Assembly (NCBI RefSeq): GCF_029338295.1
Contig: NZ_CP119791.1
Location: forward strand, 620,001 to 684,000
Direction of reading: 5' to 3'
Length of the DNA stretch: 64,000 nucleotides
Source of the DNA: Haladaptatus sp. QDMS2
Lineage (GTDB): Archaea; Halobacteriota; Halobacteria; Halobacteriales; Halococcaceae
The first letter of the stretch is position 1, and the number at the start of each line of letters is the position of its first letter. Both the position numbers and the translations under genes were made by a program. Shown piece by piece: positions 1 through 7,541 of this stretch. The notes beneath the pieces were generated by a model. It made no database searches. It saw only the letters and a list, made by a program, of their open reading frames with translations, and was not told the DNA's origin.

Positions 1-223
1 ACTTTCTCTATATTTCTGTCGTTTCGAGGTCCGAACGTGCGTATCTGGCGAAGACCGCCTTTTTGTGGCCTTCAGACGACACATTGGCGCGTCTGAGCTT
101 ATGAACTTATTTAAACAATTCTGGCTACGTTTAATACCTCGTGAAGAGATTAGACAGTTGGCGCGGGAGTCCGATTGTTATACTTCCCCCCTAACATCCT
201 TCCCCCCCGACTCCCCGCGTCCA
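1..223. other. window edge, no gene recognised
   Basis: This stretch is AT-richer than what follows and contains short pyrimidine runs around 185-210. No reading frame on either strand has haloarchaeal acidic composition, and I recognise no RNA gene. It is the downstream flank of the minus-strand gene that ends at 224. Confidence 0.4.
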
Positions 224-451
224 CTATTGTACGTCGAAGCGTGCCTTCCAGTCGGCGACGAGGTCGTTTGCGGCCGTTTCTGTCGCGACCATCTCGTGTC
301 TGTAGTGTTCGCCCTCCGGTGCCTGAATCAGGCGGTCGAACGAGACGGCCCAGTCGCCCGCTCTCGTTTGTCTGAGACTGATGGTGGCGTAGCCGTCGTC
401 ACGCCGCCACTCGCGTTTGCTCCCGATAGGGTCACGTTCGGTCCAGCTCAT
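224..451 (-). CDS. small conserved haloarchaeal protein of unknown function
   Basis: A 75-residue soluble protein with no membrane segment or signal peptide. It has a charged N-terminus, a central stretch of alternating polar and hydrophobic residues (YATISLRQ, WAVSFDRL) typical of a beta-sheet, and a C-terminal helix ending in WKARFDVQ. It looks like one of the short DUF proteins seen only in Halobacteria, but I cannot assign a function. It is divergent from the gene at 529. The ATG at 451 is the only sensible start. Confidence 0.65.
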   Translation of the reverse strand: MSWTERDPIGSKREWRRDDGYATISLRQTRAGDWAVSFDRLIQAPEGEHYRHEMVATETAANDLVADWKARFDVQ

Positions 452-528
452 ACCTATTCCTATGCAGTCACTAAGGTAAGCCCCGCGAACCGAATACGCT
501 CTTTAGGCTCCGCCGCCTACCTCGACCG

Positions 529-990
529 ATGCCCTCCCACCCGTCGGACTACCGAGTCATTCGGTCTCTCGCGGTCACGGCCAACGATGTCGTGATGGCC
601 TATGAGACCAACCGGTCCCGTCGTGACCAGCAGGCGGTCATCAGAGTCACGCCGCCGTTTAACGGTCGGATGCGTGCGCGACTCCATCTCGTCCGGCACG
701 GAGACACCTACGATTCAGCCAGTGTCGAACCGCTCCACATCGACCCCGCCGCGCTCGTCACCAACCCGCCCGCTTACCCGCATGCGACGGACACAGAAGC
801 CGAACTCAGAGCCGACCCATCGACGCCGTACTCGGTCGACGCCCACTACGAGTACCACCGAAACGCCATTTCAGCGTGGCGCAGTGCCGTTTCCAGTCGG
901 ATTGGGGAAACAGTCACGCATTCTGGTAGGCACGGCCCACACACCGTTCTCGTGAAGGTTCTTGGAAAGGAATCCGGCAATGTAGAATAA
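529..990 (+). CDS. conserved haloarchaeal hypothetical protein
   Basis: A 153-residue soluble protein. The N-terminal half alternates beta-strand-like segments (VMAYETNRS, AVIRVTPPF, RARLHLVR). The middle is rich in Pro, Asp and Thr (about residues 60-100), and a helix follows near 105-130. There is no signal peptide or membrane segment. An AT-rich box near 500 lies about 27 bases before the ATG, which fits a leaderless transcript. It resembles haloarchaeal DUF proteins of unknown role. Base composition matches the neighbours, so it is probably a resident gene. Confidence 0.6.
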   Translation: MPSHPSDYRVIRSLAVTANDVVMAYETNRSRRDQQAVIRVTPPFNGRMRARLHLVRHGDTYDSASVEPLHIDPAALVTNPPAYPHATDTEAELRADPSTPYSVDAHYEYHRNAISAWRSAVSSRIGETVTHSGRHGPHTVLVKVLGKESGNVE

Positions 991-1102
991 TTGGTTCTCC
1001 ACGGGCTTTGAAGGTTTTAGTCCATTTTTAGGGAGTCATGAAACGTTTTCAGACTGTTTTCTTAGCGTGAAATGGGCGAAAACTGTCCAAACGCTCCACC
1101 CA

Positions 1103-1108
1103 TTATAT
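1103..1108 (+). promoter_or_regulatory. TATA box for the small membrane protein gene
   Basis: TTATAT follows GC-rich sequence and lies 22-25 bases before the ATG at 1128. An in-frame ATG at 1107 overlaps the box itself and so cannot be the translated start, which decides the start in favour of a downstream ATG. Confidence 0.45.
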
Positions 1109-1127
1109 GCTACCTCCTATCGTAGAC

Positions 1128-1451
1128 ATGTGTGAGGTAATTGGGGTGTCCTCCATGAACGAATCCGCCATGAATGATAACAGGTCCTCACTCGCCGCCC
1201 GCCCCGACGCGGGCGACTCCGGAGACCCGACTGCATCGCTCGCAACCGTATCCGCGAAGTACAGAGACGAACTCGTCCGCTCGTTCGAGGCTGTGGCCTT
1301 CTGGTCAGCAATCGCACTTCCCTTCCTCCACGTGCCATTGCTCGTTGACGGACTCGACACGCCTCCAAAGCAGGTCGCGTTCGCCGCCCTCCTCGTCCTC
1401 AACGTCGTGATGCTCGTCGTGGGCCATTCCCACCACGACCGCGAACGCTGA
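1128..1451 (+). CDS. small two-helix membrane protein
   Basis: A protein of about 107 residues. After a hydrophilic N-terminus come two hydrophobic segments (around AVAFWSAIALPFLHVPLLV and AFAALLVLNVVMLVVG), then a short charged tail HSHHDRER. It is probably an integral membrane protein with both ends on the same side. The start is uncertain: ATG codons at 1128, 1155 and 1170 are all possible. I chose 1128 because it best fits the TATA box. The next gene begins 34 bases later but has its own promoter-like sequence. No family recognised. Confidence 0.55.
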   Translation: MCEVIGVSSMNESAMNDNRSSLAARPDAGDSGDPTASLATVSAKYRDELVRSFEAVAFWSAIALPFLHVPLLVDGLDTPPKQVAFAALLVLNVVMLVVGHSHHDRER

Positions 1452-1453
1452 GG

Positions 1454-1460
1454 ATTTATT
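1454..1460 (+). promoter_or_regulatory. TATA-like box for the aldo/keto reductase
   Basis: ATTTATT is centred 28 bases upstream of the ATG at 1485. This is the usual haloarchaeal leaderless spacing. It overlaps the stop codon region of the preceding gene. Confidence 0.4.
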
Positions 1461-1484
1461 CCCGTTCGGGAGCAATTTCCGAGC

Positions 1485-2453
1485 ATGGATCTCGACGTCG
1501 TCCCGCTCGGCCGTACCGGTTTACACGTTTCAGAAGTCGCCTTCGGGACGTGGCGCTTCGGTCGTGAGAACGACCGCGGCGACATCGAAGTGGGCGAAGA
1601 CCGCGCCCACGAACTGTTAGACGCCTACGCAGAGCACGGCGGCCGCTTTATCGATACTGCAGACATCTACGGTGATGGCCGGGCAGAGGAGTACATCGGC
1701 GACTGGCTCGCGGGCCGCGACCGCGAAGAGTTCACTATCGCCTCGAAGATTTACTGGCCGACCCGGCAGGACCCGAACGGCCGCGGGCTGAACCGAAAGC
1801 ACATCCGAAAGGAGATAGACCGGATTTTAGAGCGTCTCGGAACGAGTTTCGTGGACATCCTCTACATCCACCGCTGGGACGACGACACTCCGCCCGAGCA
1901 GTTCATGCGAACCCTGAACGGCCTCGTCGAAGACGGGAAGGTAAACCACCTCGGCACCTCCACGTTCGAACCGAACGCCTGGAAGGTCACCCGCGCGAAC
2001 GAAATCGCAGACCGGCGGGGCTACGAACCGTTCACCGTCGCTCAACCGCGATACAACCTCGTCAACCGGGAAATCGAGGGGAATTATCTGGAGATGGCCT
2101 CTCACTACGGGCTCGCTATCGTCCCGTGGAGTCCGCTCGCCGGCGGGTTCCTCTCTGGAAAATACAAACGAACCGAGGAACCGCCCGAGGGAACTCGTGG
2201 CGCGACCGACTCCCAGTTCGCGGACACCTACCTCACGAGCGCGAACTTCGACGTGATGGAGGAAGTCTCTGAGGTCGCCCGCGAAGTCGGCACGTCACCG
2301 GTCGCGGTCAGTCTCGCCTGGTTGCTTCACCACGACGCGGTGACGGCTCCGATTATCGGCGCACGCACCGTAGAGCAGTTAGAAGAGAACCTCGCGGCCA
2401 CCGACATCACCCTCTCGCGGACGCAGTTCGAACGCCTCGCAAACGCGAAATAA
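1485..2453 (+). CDS. aldo/keto reductase
   Basis: A 322-residue cytoplasmic NAD(P)H-dependent oxidoreductase of the aldo/keto reductase superfamily, a (beta/alpha)8 barrel of usual length. The catalytic tetrad is visible: Asp57 (FIDTAD), Tyr62 (IYG), Lys88 (IASKIY) and His129 (ILYIHRW). The cofactor-binding C-terminal part has the expected APIIGART segment near residue 290. It belongs to the bacterial/archaeal group that reduces or oxidises sugar-like carbonyls; the substrate cannot be read from sequence. It stands alone between two small genes. A second, distinct family member lies at 24501-25484. Confidence 0.9.
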   Translation: MDLDVVPLGRTGLHVSEVAFGTWRFGRENDRGDIEVGEDRAHELLDAYAEHGGRFIDTADIYGDGRAEEYIGDWLAGRDREEFTIASKIYWPTRQDPNGRGLNRKHIRKEIDRILERLGTSFVDILYIHRWDDDTPPEQFMRTLNGLVEDGKVNHLGTSTFEPNAWKVTRANEIADRRGYEPFTVAQPRYNLVNREIEGNYLEMASHYGLAIVPWSPLAGGFLSGKYKRTEEPPEGTRGATDSQFADTYLTSANFDVMEEVSEVAREVGTSPVAVSLAWLLHHDAVTAPIIGARTVEQLEENLAATDITLSRTQFERLANAK

Positions 2454-2486
2454 CGGTTATCCTGTTCCCGAACCAACGTATTGGGG

Positions 2487-2861
2487 ATGAACACGTCTTC
2501 GATGGATTCGATCGTCGAAAAGCTCCGCTCGGCTGCAACCGTGTCGTCGGTGTACGGTGAACCGGTCGAACACGGTGAAAAGACCGTGATTCCGGTCGCC
2601 CGCATCGCCTTCGGCTTCGGCGGTGGCTACGGGTCGAGTGAGGAACACGAAGCGGACGACGAGGAGGCGACCGAACACGAGACTGAGGAGGGTGGCGGTG
2701 CTGGCGGCGGTGTCGTCGCGATGCCCCTCGGCGTCGTGGAAATCACGGAGGCGGACACACGATTCATTCGATTCAGCGACCGAAAACGCGCCGCGAGAAA
2801 CCTTATCCTCGGGATATTCATTGGGCTCCTGCTCAGCCGCAGCTTGCGAAGGCGAAGTTAG
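2487..2861 (+). CDS. GerW/YtfJ-family protein
   Basis: About 124 residues. The N-terminal helix (SSMDSIVEKLRSAATVSSVYGEPV), the segment KTVIPVARIAFGFGGGYG and the Gly-rich GGGAGGGVVAMPLGVVEI are the hallmarks of the GerW/YtfJ family, named from a Bacillus sporulation protein but widespread in non-sporulating organisms, including haloarchaea. A very acidic insert (residues about 52-72, many Glu/Asp/His) separates the conserved halves, and the C-terminus has one hydrophobic segment (LILGIFIGLLLS) followed by basic residues. Its role in archaea is unknown. The ATG at 2487 is preferred over a TTG six bases upstream. Confidence 0.7.
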   Translation: MNTSSMDSIVEKLRSAATVSSVYGEPVEHGEKTVIPVARIAFGFGGGYGSSEEHEADDEEATEHETEEGGGAGGGVVAMPLGVVEITEADTRFIRFSDRKRAARNLILGIFIGLLLSRSLRRRS

Positions 2862-3004
2862 TAGCCGTGGCATCACACTTCGACACCGTTGACCGAATCA
2901 GTGTGAGCTCCTGTCTGGATACTATTTTGAGGTGGTGCGCAGCATGACTAGCTGATTCCGATCGATTTTCTAGGTCGATTGTGCGTGGCTGTGTACACGT
3001 TGTA

Positions 3005-4627
3005 CTACAGATATCCAAGATCGGACAGTCGATCCTCTATCTGATCGTCAAGCACATTGTCCACTTCACCCGTCCGATACGTAAGCGACTCGTACTCGTC
3101 ATATTCGATGTCTTTGCGAACTAACTTTGACGGGACACGTCCTGTCATTCTCGTTGGTACGGGCACGTCTGCAGTTGCAAGCGTGATTGGAGCGACATCG
3201 ATTAACTCTAAACTCCCGTTCCAGTCCAGATTGAACGCCGGGCCGCTCCCAATGAACACGCCCACCGTCTTGTGGTCGAACACATTGGTTTTGATGAATC
3301 TCTTCCCGAATAGTTTCGTTTTCACCGGATTGTTCATCTTGTTTGGATAGAACAAGATATCACACGCGCTATTGGTGTACGGTCCCGAGTAAACGTCTTC
3401 TCTCCGCACGACGCGTTCGAACGCCGATTCTCCATCGGGTGTTTCAATTGTAGATAATAACTCGATTATCTCGTCTCGAATCGTTTCGTATTCGTTCAGG
3501 TCTACGATACCACTCGCCTCTCTACCTTTGACATTTAGTCGAATACCTAGTTCGGAGCTGCTTCGGCAATAGGCAACCGATGATTCCACTTCGACGACGA
3601 CCTCTATTGCCTTTTTTACGTTGTAGGGGAGCATCGAAAGCGTGATCTCCCCAAGTCCAACCCGCTGAAGCACTGCATACATCTGTCCCGGAGAGATGCC
3701 CATCCCCCGTAAGAGGCGTACCGTGTGTTGAATCGCAGTAGTGGTACTCTCAGTTCGGTCCGAGCGGTTCACCTGTGTCAACGTCTGCTTTGCCGAACGA
3801 AGCGAATGATCGTGACGGGTCGTTGTGGTTTCAACATATCCTGCGTCTCGAAGAATTTCGTTGATGTAGATTGTATAGCCGTTGGCCGGTCCGATGCCAT
3901 GGTCTGAACAAACGATTATCGTATCATCAGTATCTACGATGCTCACTAACTCACCAACAAACTCGTCGGCTTTTTTGTAAACTTGGAGGAACTCCTCGTC
4001 CGTATCGAAATTATGAAATACCGCGTCCGTCTTTTGCACCTGGATGATTCCGACATCCCACTCGTAGTTCGTCAGCAGGTATTTTGCCGCCTTCGTTCGC
4101 ATTTCTATCAGATTCACATAATCATTGAGTTTTTTCTCGGCATCGTTGCTCAATTCGTACTCGGCATAGATTCGATATGTTTCGCCGATTGCCTGACTAA
4201 TCTCCGACCGAATATTCGCTGGATAACCCGGTGCTTTCTCGGGTGCAAGATAGCCTGGAACGATTACCCCATTAATTTCCTCAACTGGATGCGTAACTGG
4301 AAGATTCAATACAATGGACTGGCGGTTTTTTTCAGTTAAATAATTCCACAGTGCTGGTGCCCGGACATCATTTCGCGTTATCAGTGTTGACTCTGTTGGA
4401 GCCCTTGCATCATGAGAGAAAAAATCGTAGACACTGTGGTAGCTTGGATCTACGCCCGTGTACATCGAAGGCCAGGCGCTTCCCGTCCATGGCGGCATCG
4501 TCGACGCAAGCGGTGTCGCTACGCCTTTCGAACGGAGCGAAGCGAAATTGGGGAGTTCATCAGAAAACCTGTTTAAATACTCAAAGTCAAGTGCGTCGAA
4601 TCCAAGAACGAGGGTTTTTCCAGACAT
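3005..4627 (-). CDS. alkaline phosphatase superfamily phosphodiesterase-like protein
   Basis: A 540-residue protein of the type I phosphodiesterase/nucleotide pyrophosphatase branch of the alkaline phosphatase superfamily. The first strand carries the metal-binding Asp (VLGFDALD). The nucleophile Thr region is MPPWTGSAWPSMYTG near residue 60. Later metal ligands are in QKTDAVFHNFD, IIVCSDHGIGP and, near residue 460, VFDHKTVG. Substrates in this branch are phosphodiesters or nucleotide-sugars; the specific one is unknown. It has no signal peptide, so it is cytoplasmic. The gene is markedly AT-richer than its surroundings and uses codons such as ATA and TTA that are rare elsewhere here, which suggests recent acquisition. 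The ATG at 4627 is chosen because the superfamily's first strand begins immediately after it. Confidence 0.8.
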   Translation of the reverse strand: MSGKTLVLGFDALDFEYLNRFSDELPNFASLRSKGVATPLASTMPPWTGSAWPSMYTGVDPSYHSVYDFFSHDARAPTESTLITRNDVRAPALWNYLTEKNRQSIVLNLPVTHPVEEINGVIVPGYLAPEKAPGYPANIRSEISQAIGETYRIYAEYELSNDAEKKLNDYVNLIEMRTKAAKYLLTNYEWDVGIIQVQKTDAVFHNFDTDEEFLQVYKKADEFVGELVSIVDTDDTIIVCSDHGIGPANGYTIYINEILRDAGYVETTTTRHDHSLRSAKQTLTQVNRSDRTESTTTAIQHTVRLLRGMGISPGQMYAVLQRVGLGEITLSMLPYNVKKAIEVVVEVESSVAYCRSSSELGIRLNVKGREASGIVDLNEYETIRDEIIELLSTIETPDGESAFERVVRREDVYSGPYTNSACDILFYPNKMNNPVKTKLFGKRFIKTNVFDHKTVGVFIGSGPAFNLDWNGSLELIDVAPITLATADVPVPTRMTGRVPSKLVRKDIEYDEYESLTYRTGEVDNVLDDQIEDRLSDLGYL

Positions 4628-4798
4628 GTCAATTATTAATGTTCGACTGCTATCCGTATTAAGCTTTGGTAGAGCCCCCCAAATCTGGTACTCCACGTTC
4701 AGGAAATAATGATATAATTATGTCTATTTGGGGAATTTTCAGCTATTCTATCATTAAACGCTGGTGATAAGCAATACAGAGATCTCTGCGGTGTGTTG

Positions 4799-5725
4799 CT
4801 ACTCGGCTGTTTCGTTGCTCTGGGTAGTCCCCAACAGTTCGGTATGGATGTCCCGCCCCTTGAGCAGCAGGAAGCCGGTGAAGATGACGAGGAATCCGGC
4901 GGCAGTGTAGACGTCGATGACCTCGTCCAAGAACAGGAACCCACTGAGCGCCGCGAAGATGGGTGCGACGTAGGAGACGAGGTTGATTTCGACGGGGCCG
5001 AGGCGGTCTAACAGGTCGAAGTAGATGAGAAAGCCAATCGCACTCGCCACGAGGGAGAGGTACGCAAGTGCGAGCAGCCCCTCGTTCGTCCAGACGACGT
5101 CTCCGAGCGACTCGTTTGGGAGGGCGAGACTCACAGCGTGCATGAGCACGGCCCCACCGAGCATCGACCACGCCTCCATCGTCTCGATGGGGAGGTCTGC
5201 CTCGATGCGGCGGGTAAGCACGCTCCCGAAGGAAAATGAGAGCGCGGCGAGGAAGACGAGGAACTTCGCGACCACGTCCTCGGTGAGGAGGTTAGCAGGG
5301 TCTGGGCGTGCGAGGATGGTGACGCCGACGAGGGCGATGACCATGCCGACTACACCGGCGACGGTGAGGCGCTGACTCGGCAACAGCGCACGAGCGAACG
5401 AGGTGGTCAGGATGGGTGAGAGGCTGATGATGACGGCGGCGGCGGCGCTCGTCGTCTGCGTCTCGCCGATGAACAGGAAGATGTGGTAGCCAGCGATGAG
5501 CAGGACTGCGCCGACGATTACGAGATACCACTCCTCGCGCGTCCGTGGAAGCCAGTGGTCGGTCACGTACACGGCGTAGGCGAGCATGAACACCGCCGCG
5601 ATGTCGTAGCGGAGGGCGGCGAACAGCACGGGTGGGAAGAAGTCGAGGCCCGCCTTGATAGCCATGAACGCAGACCCCCAGATTGCGGCGAGGACGACGA
5701 ACAGCAGGAGATTCCGATAGCGCAC
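4799..5725 (-). CDS. DMT-superfamily (EamA) transporter
   Basis: A 308-residue inner membrane protein with about ten hydrophobic segments arranged as two EamA repeats. The first repeat opens with VVLAAIWGSAFMAIKAG and the second with VVAKFLVFLAALSFSFGSVL. Family members export or import small metabolites such as amino acids and their analogues; the substrate here is unknown. Conserved family features include the late GPVEINLVSYVAPIFAALSG segment. A short hydrophilic tail follows the last helix. It stands alone, downstream of the CBS protein gene on the same strand. Confidence 0.88.
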   Translation of the reverse strand: MRYRNLLLFVVLAAIWGSAFMAIKAGLDFFPPVLFAALRYDIAAVFMLAYAVYVTDHWLPRTREEWYLVIVGAVLLIAGYHIFLFIGETQTTSAAAAVIISLSPILTTSFARALLPSQRLTVAGVVGMVIALVGVTILARPDPANLLTEDVVAKFLVFLAALSFSFGSVLTRRIEADLPIETMEAWSMLGGAVLMHAVSLALPNESLGDVVWTNEGLLALAYLSLVASAIGFLIYFDLLDRLGPVEINLVSYVAPIFAALSGFLFLDEVIDVYTAAGFLVIFTGFLLLKGRDIHTELLGTTQSNETAE

Positions 5726-5761
5726 ACCGGTGATGGAGTGTCAGCGTGCCTCAACCTTTCG

Positions 5762-6259
5762 TTAGGGAACGCGCTCGCCGCGAAGTGCGATGAGGATGTC
5801 CTCGCGCGTGATGATGCCGACGAGGACGTTGTTTTCGACCACCGGGAGGCGATTGATGTCGCGCTCTACGTCGGTCACGAGGTCGATGATGTGGTCTAAG
5901 TCGTCGTCAGGGGAGACGGTCACCACGTCGGTGGTCATCACGTCCCTGATTGGCTTGCCTGCGTTCTTCACGAGGTCGATGTTCACGTCGAGTTCGTTCC
6001 ACGAGAGGTCGAAGCCGTAGGTCTGGCTTTCGAGAAACGGTGGGAAGCCAATGGGAATCCAGAGGGTGCGGTGGGAGGGCTGGAAGATTTCGACGAGGTC
6101 GCCCTGCGTGACGATGCCGACGACGTGGTCCGCCTCGTCCACGACCGGGAAACCGTTGAAATCAGCCTGCGCGAGTCGCGTGAGTACGGAACTCACCTCG
6201 TCGTCTGGGTGGACCGTCTCTACGTCGGTCGTCATGATGTCGCGTGCGAGGAGTGCCAT
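5762..6259 (-). CDS. CBS-pair domain protein
   Basis: A 165-residue cytoplasmic protein made almost entirely of two CBS motifs. The first is residues 6-60 (ARDIMTTDVETVHPDDEV, then the FPVVDEADHVVGIVTQGDL signature). The second is about 100-165 (IRDVMTTDVVTVSPDDDL, then RLPVVENNVLVGIITREDI). Between them is an insert rich in aromatic residues. CBS pairs bind adenine nucleotides or S-adenosylmethionine and act as regulatory modules; the partner is not evident. An in-frame ATG lies four codons upstream, but the start at 6259 gives the usual compact N-terminus. Confidence 0.85.
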   Translation of the reverse strand: MALLARDIMTTDVETVHPDDEVSSVLTRLAQADFNGFPVVDEADHVVGIVTQGDLVEIFQPSHRTLWIPIGFPPFLESQTYGFDLSWNELDVNIDLVKNAGKPIRDVMTTDVVTVSPDDDLDHIIDLVTDVERDINRLPVVENNVLVGIITREDILIALRGERVP

Positions 6260-6333
6260 GTGCAAACACACATCTTCCGAGGCCGTAGTGGTTGCGGTAC
6301 CCTGAAATATCAGTGAGCTATCCTAAAACACAC

Positions 6334-6340
6334 ATTTAAA
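6334..6340 (+). promoter_or_regulatory. TATA box for the RNase H-like gene
   Basis: ATTTAAA is centred 28 bases before the ATG at 6365 in otherwise GC-rich DNA. Together with the divergent CBS gene it makes a short shared promoter region. Confidence 0.5.
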
Positions 6341-6364
6341 TCATCTGGGAACATACCAGCAGGC

Positions 6365-7000
6365 ATGGCCGTGTACGGCCGATGCACCCTTCGTAACCTG
6401 TTCGACGATTCGCCCACGCCGCACATCGCACACCCTCCTCGCACTCACCATCGCCATTTTTACGTCGCGACTGATGGGTCCTACCGGGAGTCGGGTGGCG
6501 GGCTTGGGGTCGTCATCGAAACGCACGACGGCGAGCGCGTGGCTCGGCTTTCGGTGCCCGATTCGCCGCCGGACAACAACGTCGCCGAGTACCGGGCGCT
6601 CCACCTCGGACTCGACGTGCTCGCCGCGCGTGCGCCGCCGACGGCGCGGGTCGGCGTGCTCGTGGACCACGCGAATCTCGCGGCGAACGTGAACACGGCG
6701 ACCATCCTCGCCCAGGACGCAGACTGGCTGCCACACCACCAGTTCACGATTCCGACCCGCGCAGAACACCACTGGCGGGGGATTCGAGCGCGCATCTGTG
6801 GGTTCGCGGAACTGCGCGCCGCCCAGATTTCCTCTGGCGACAACCCGGCGCACTCGCTTGCGAACGCGCCGGACCAGTACGGTCACGTCAATAACGAGCC
6901 ACCGCGTTGCGTGCTGCCACAGCCCTTTGACGTGCCCCACTCCCCGAGCGAGACGGGCGTGCCGCCGCCGTCTCGCGCCGACCGTCACGCCGGAGATTAA
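6365..7000 (+). CDS. ribonuclease HI-like protein
   Basis: A 211-residue RNase H-fold protein expected to cut RNA in RNA-DNA hybrids. The first strand motif is ATDGSY (Asp37), followed by an antiparallel strand GGLGVVIE, the NVAEYRAL helix start (Glu75) and VLVDHAN (Asp101). In classical enzymes the fourth acidic residue lies in an N-x-AD-x-LA motif. Here the matching segment is NPAHSLAN, with His163 in the Asp place, so metal binding may differ. The N-terminal 30 residues and the Pro-rich C-terminal 40 residues are extensions of unknown role. The downstream DUF1684 gene starts three bases after the stop, implying co-transcription. Confidence 0.78.
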   Translation: MAVYGRCTLRNLFDDSPTPHIAHPPRTHHRHFYVATDGSYRESGGGLGVVIETHDGERVARLSVPDSPPDNNVAEYRALHLGLDVLAARAPPTARVGVLVDHANLAANVNTATILAQDADWLPHHQFTIPTRAEHHWRGIRARICGFAELRAAQISSGDNPAHSLANAPDQYGHVNNEPPRCVLPQPFDVPHSPSETGVPPPSRADRHAGD

Positions 7001-7003
7001 CCT

Positions 7004-7537
7004 ATGACCTACGCCGAGGAACTCGACGTCCAGCGCGCCAGCAAAGACGAATTTTTCAAGCGACACCCACACTCGCCCATCCCGCACGACCAGCGCGAGG
7101 GGTTCCGTGGCCTGTCCTACTACGACCCGAACCCGGACCTCCGGTTCGTCGTCCCGCTCCACGAACACGAGGAGAAAGAAGAACTCTTGCTCGACACGAG
7201 CACCGAGGGCGTCCGCCAGTACCTCCGCTGGGGCGAGTTCCGCGTCGAAATCGACGGCGAGGAGGTTGCGATTCAGGCCTACCGAACCGACGAACACGAA
7301 CAGCGCCTGTTCATCCCCTTCCGCGACCGGACGAGCGGCAACGAGACCTACGGCGCGGGTCGCTACCTCGATTTAGAGGGCGACGACCGCGACGGCGAGC
7401 AGTGGGTTCTCGATTTCAACCTCGCGTACAATCCGTACTGTGCGTACTCGGAGGCCTACGAGTGTCCGCTGCCACCGGGTGAAAACTGGCTGCAAGTGCC
7501 GGTGAAAGCCGGCGAGAAGAACTACGAACCGGCGTGA
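7004..7537 (+). CDS. DUF1684 family protein
   Basis: A 177-residue soluble protein matching DUF1684 in its order of motifs: an N-terminal helix (AEELDVQRASKDEFFKRHP), the segment GFRGLSYYDPNPDLRFV, the central IPFRDRTSGNETYGAGRYLDLE, and the C-terminal DFNLAYNPYCAYSEAYECPLPPGENWL. The last carries the family's near-invariant NPYCAYS and CPLPP signature. The biochemical role is not established. It probably forms an operon with the RNase H-like gene upstream and converges with the malic enzyme gene, leaving only four bases between stop codons. Confidence 0.88.
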   Translation: MTYAEELDVQRASKDEFFKRHPHSPIPHDQREGFRGLSYYDPNPDLRFVVPLHEHEEKEELLLDTSTEGVRQYLRWGEFRVEIDGEEVAIQAYRTDEHEQRLFIPFRDRTSGNETYGAGRYLDLEGDDRDGEQWVLDFNLAYNPYCAYSEAYECPLPPGENWLQVPVKAGEKNYEPA

Positions 7538-7541
7538 GCGA

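Noticed and set aside
65-595. Long plus-strand frame over the small minus-strand gene at 224
   Set aside because: It is Arg/Pro-rich, not acidic, and antisense to a frame with proper haloarchaeal composition. It is a by-product of high GC.
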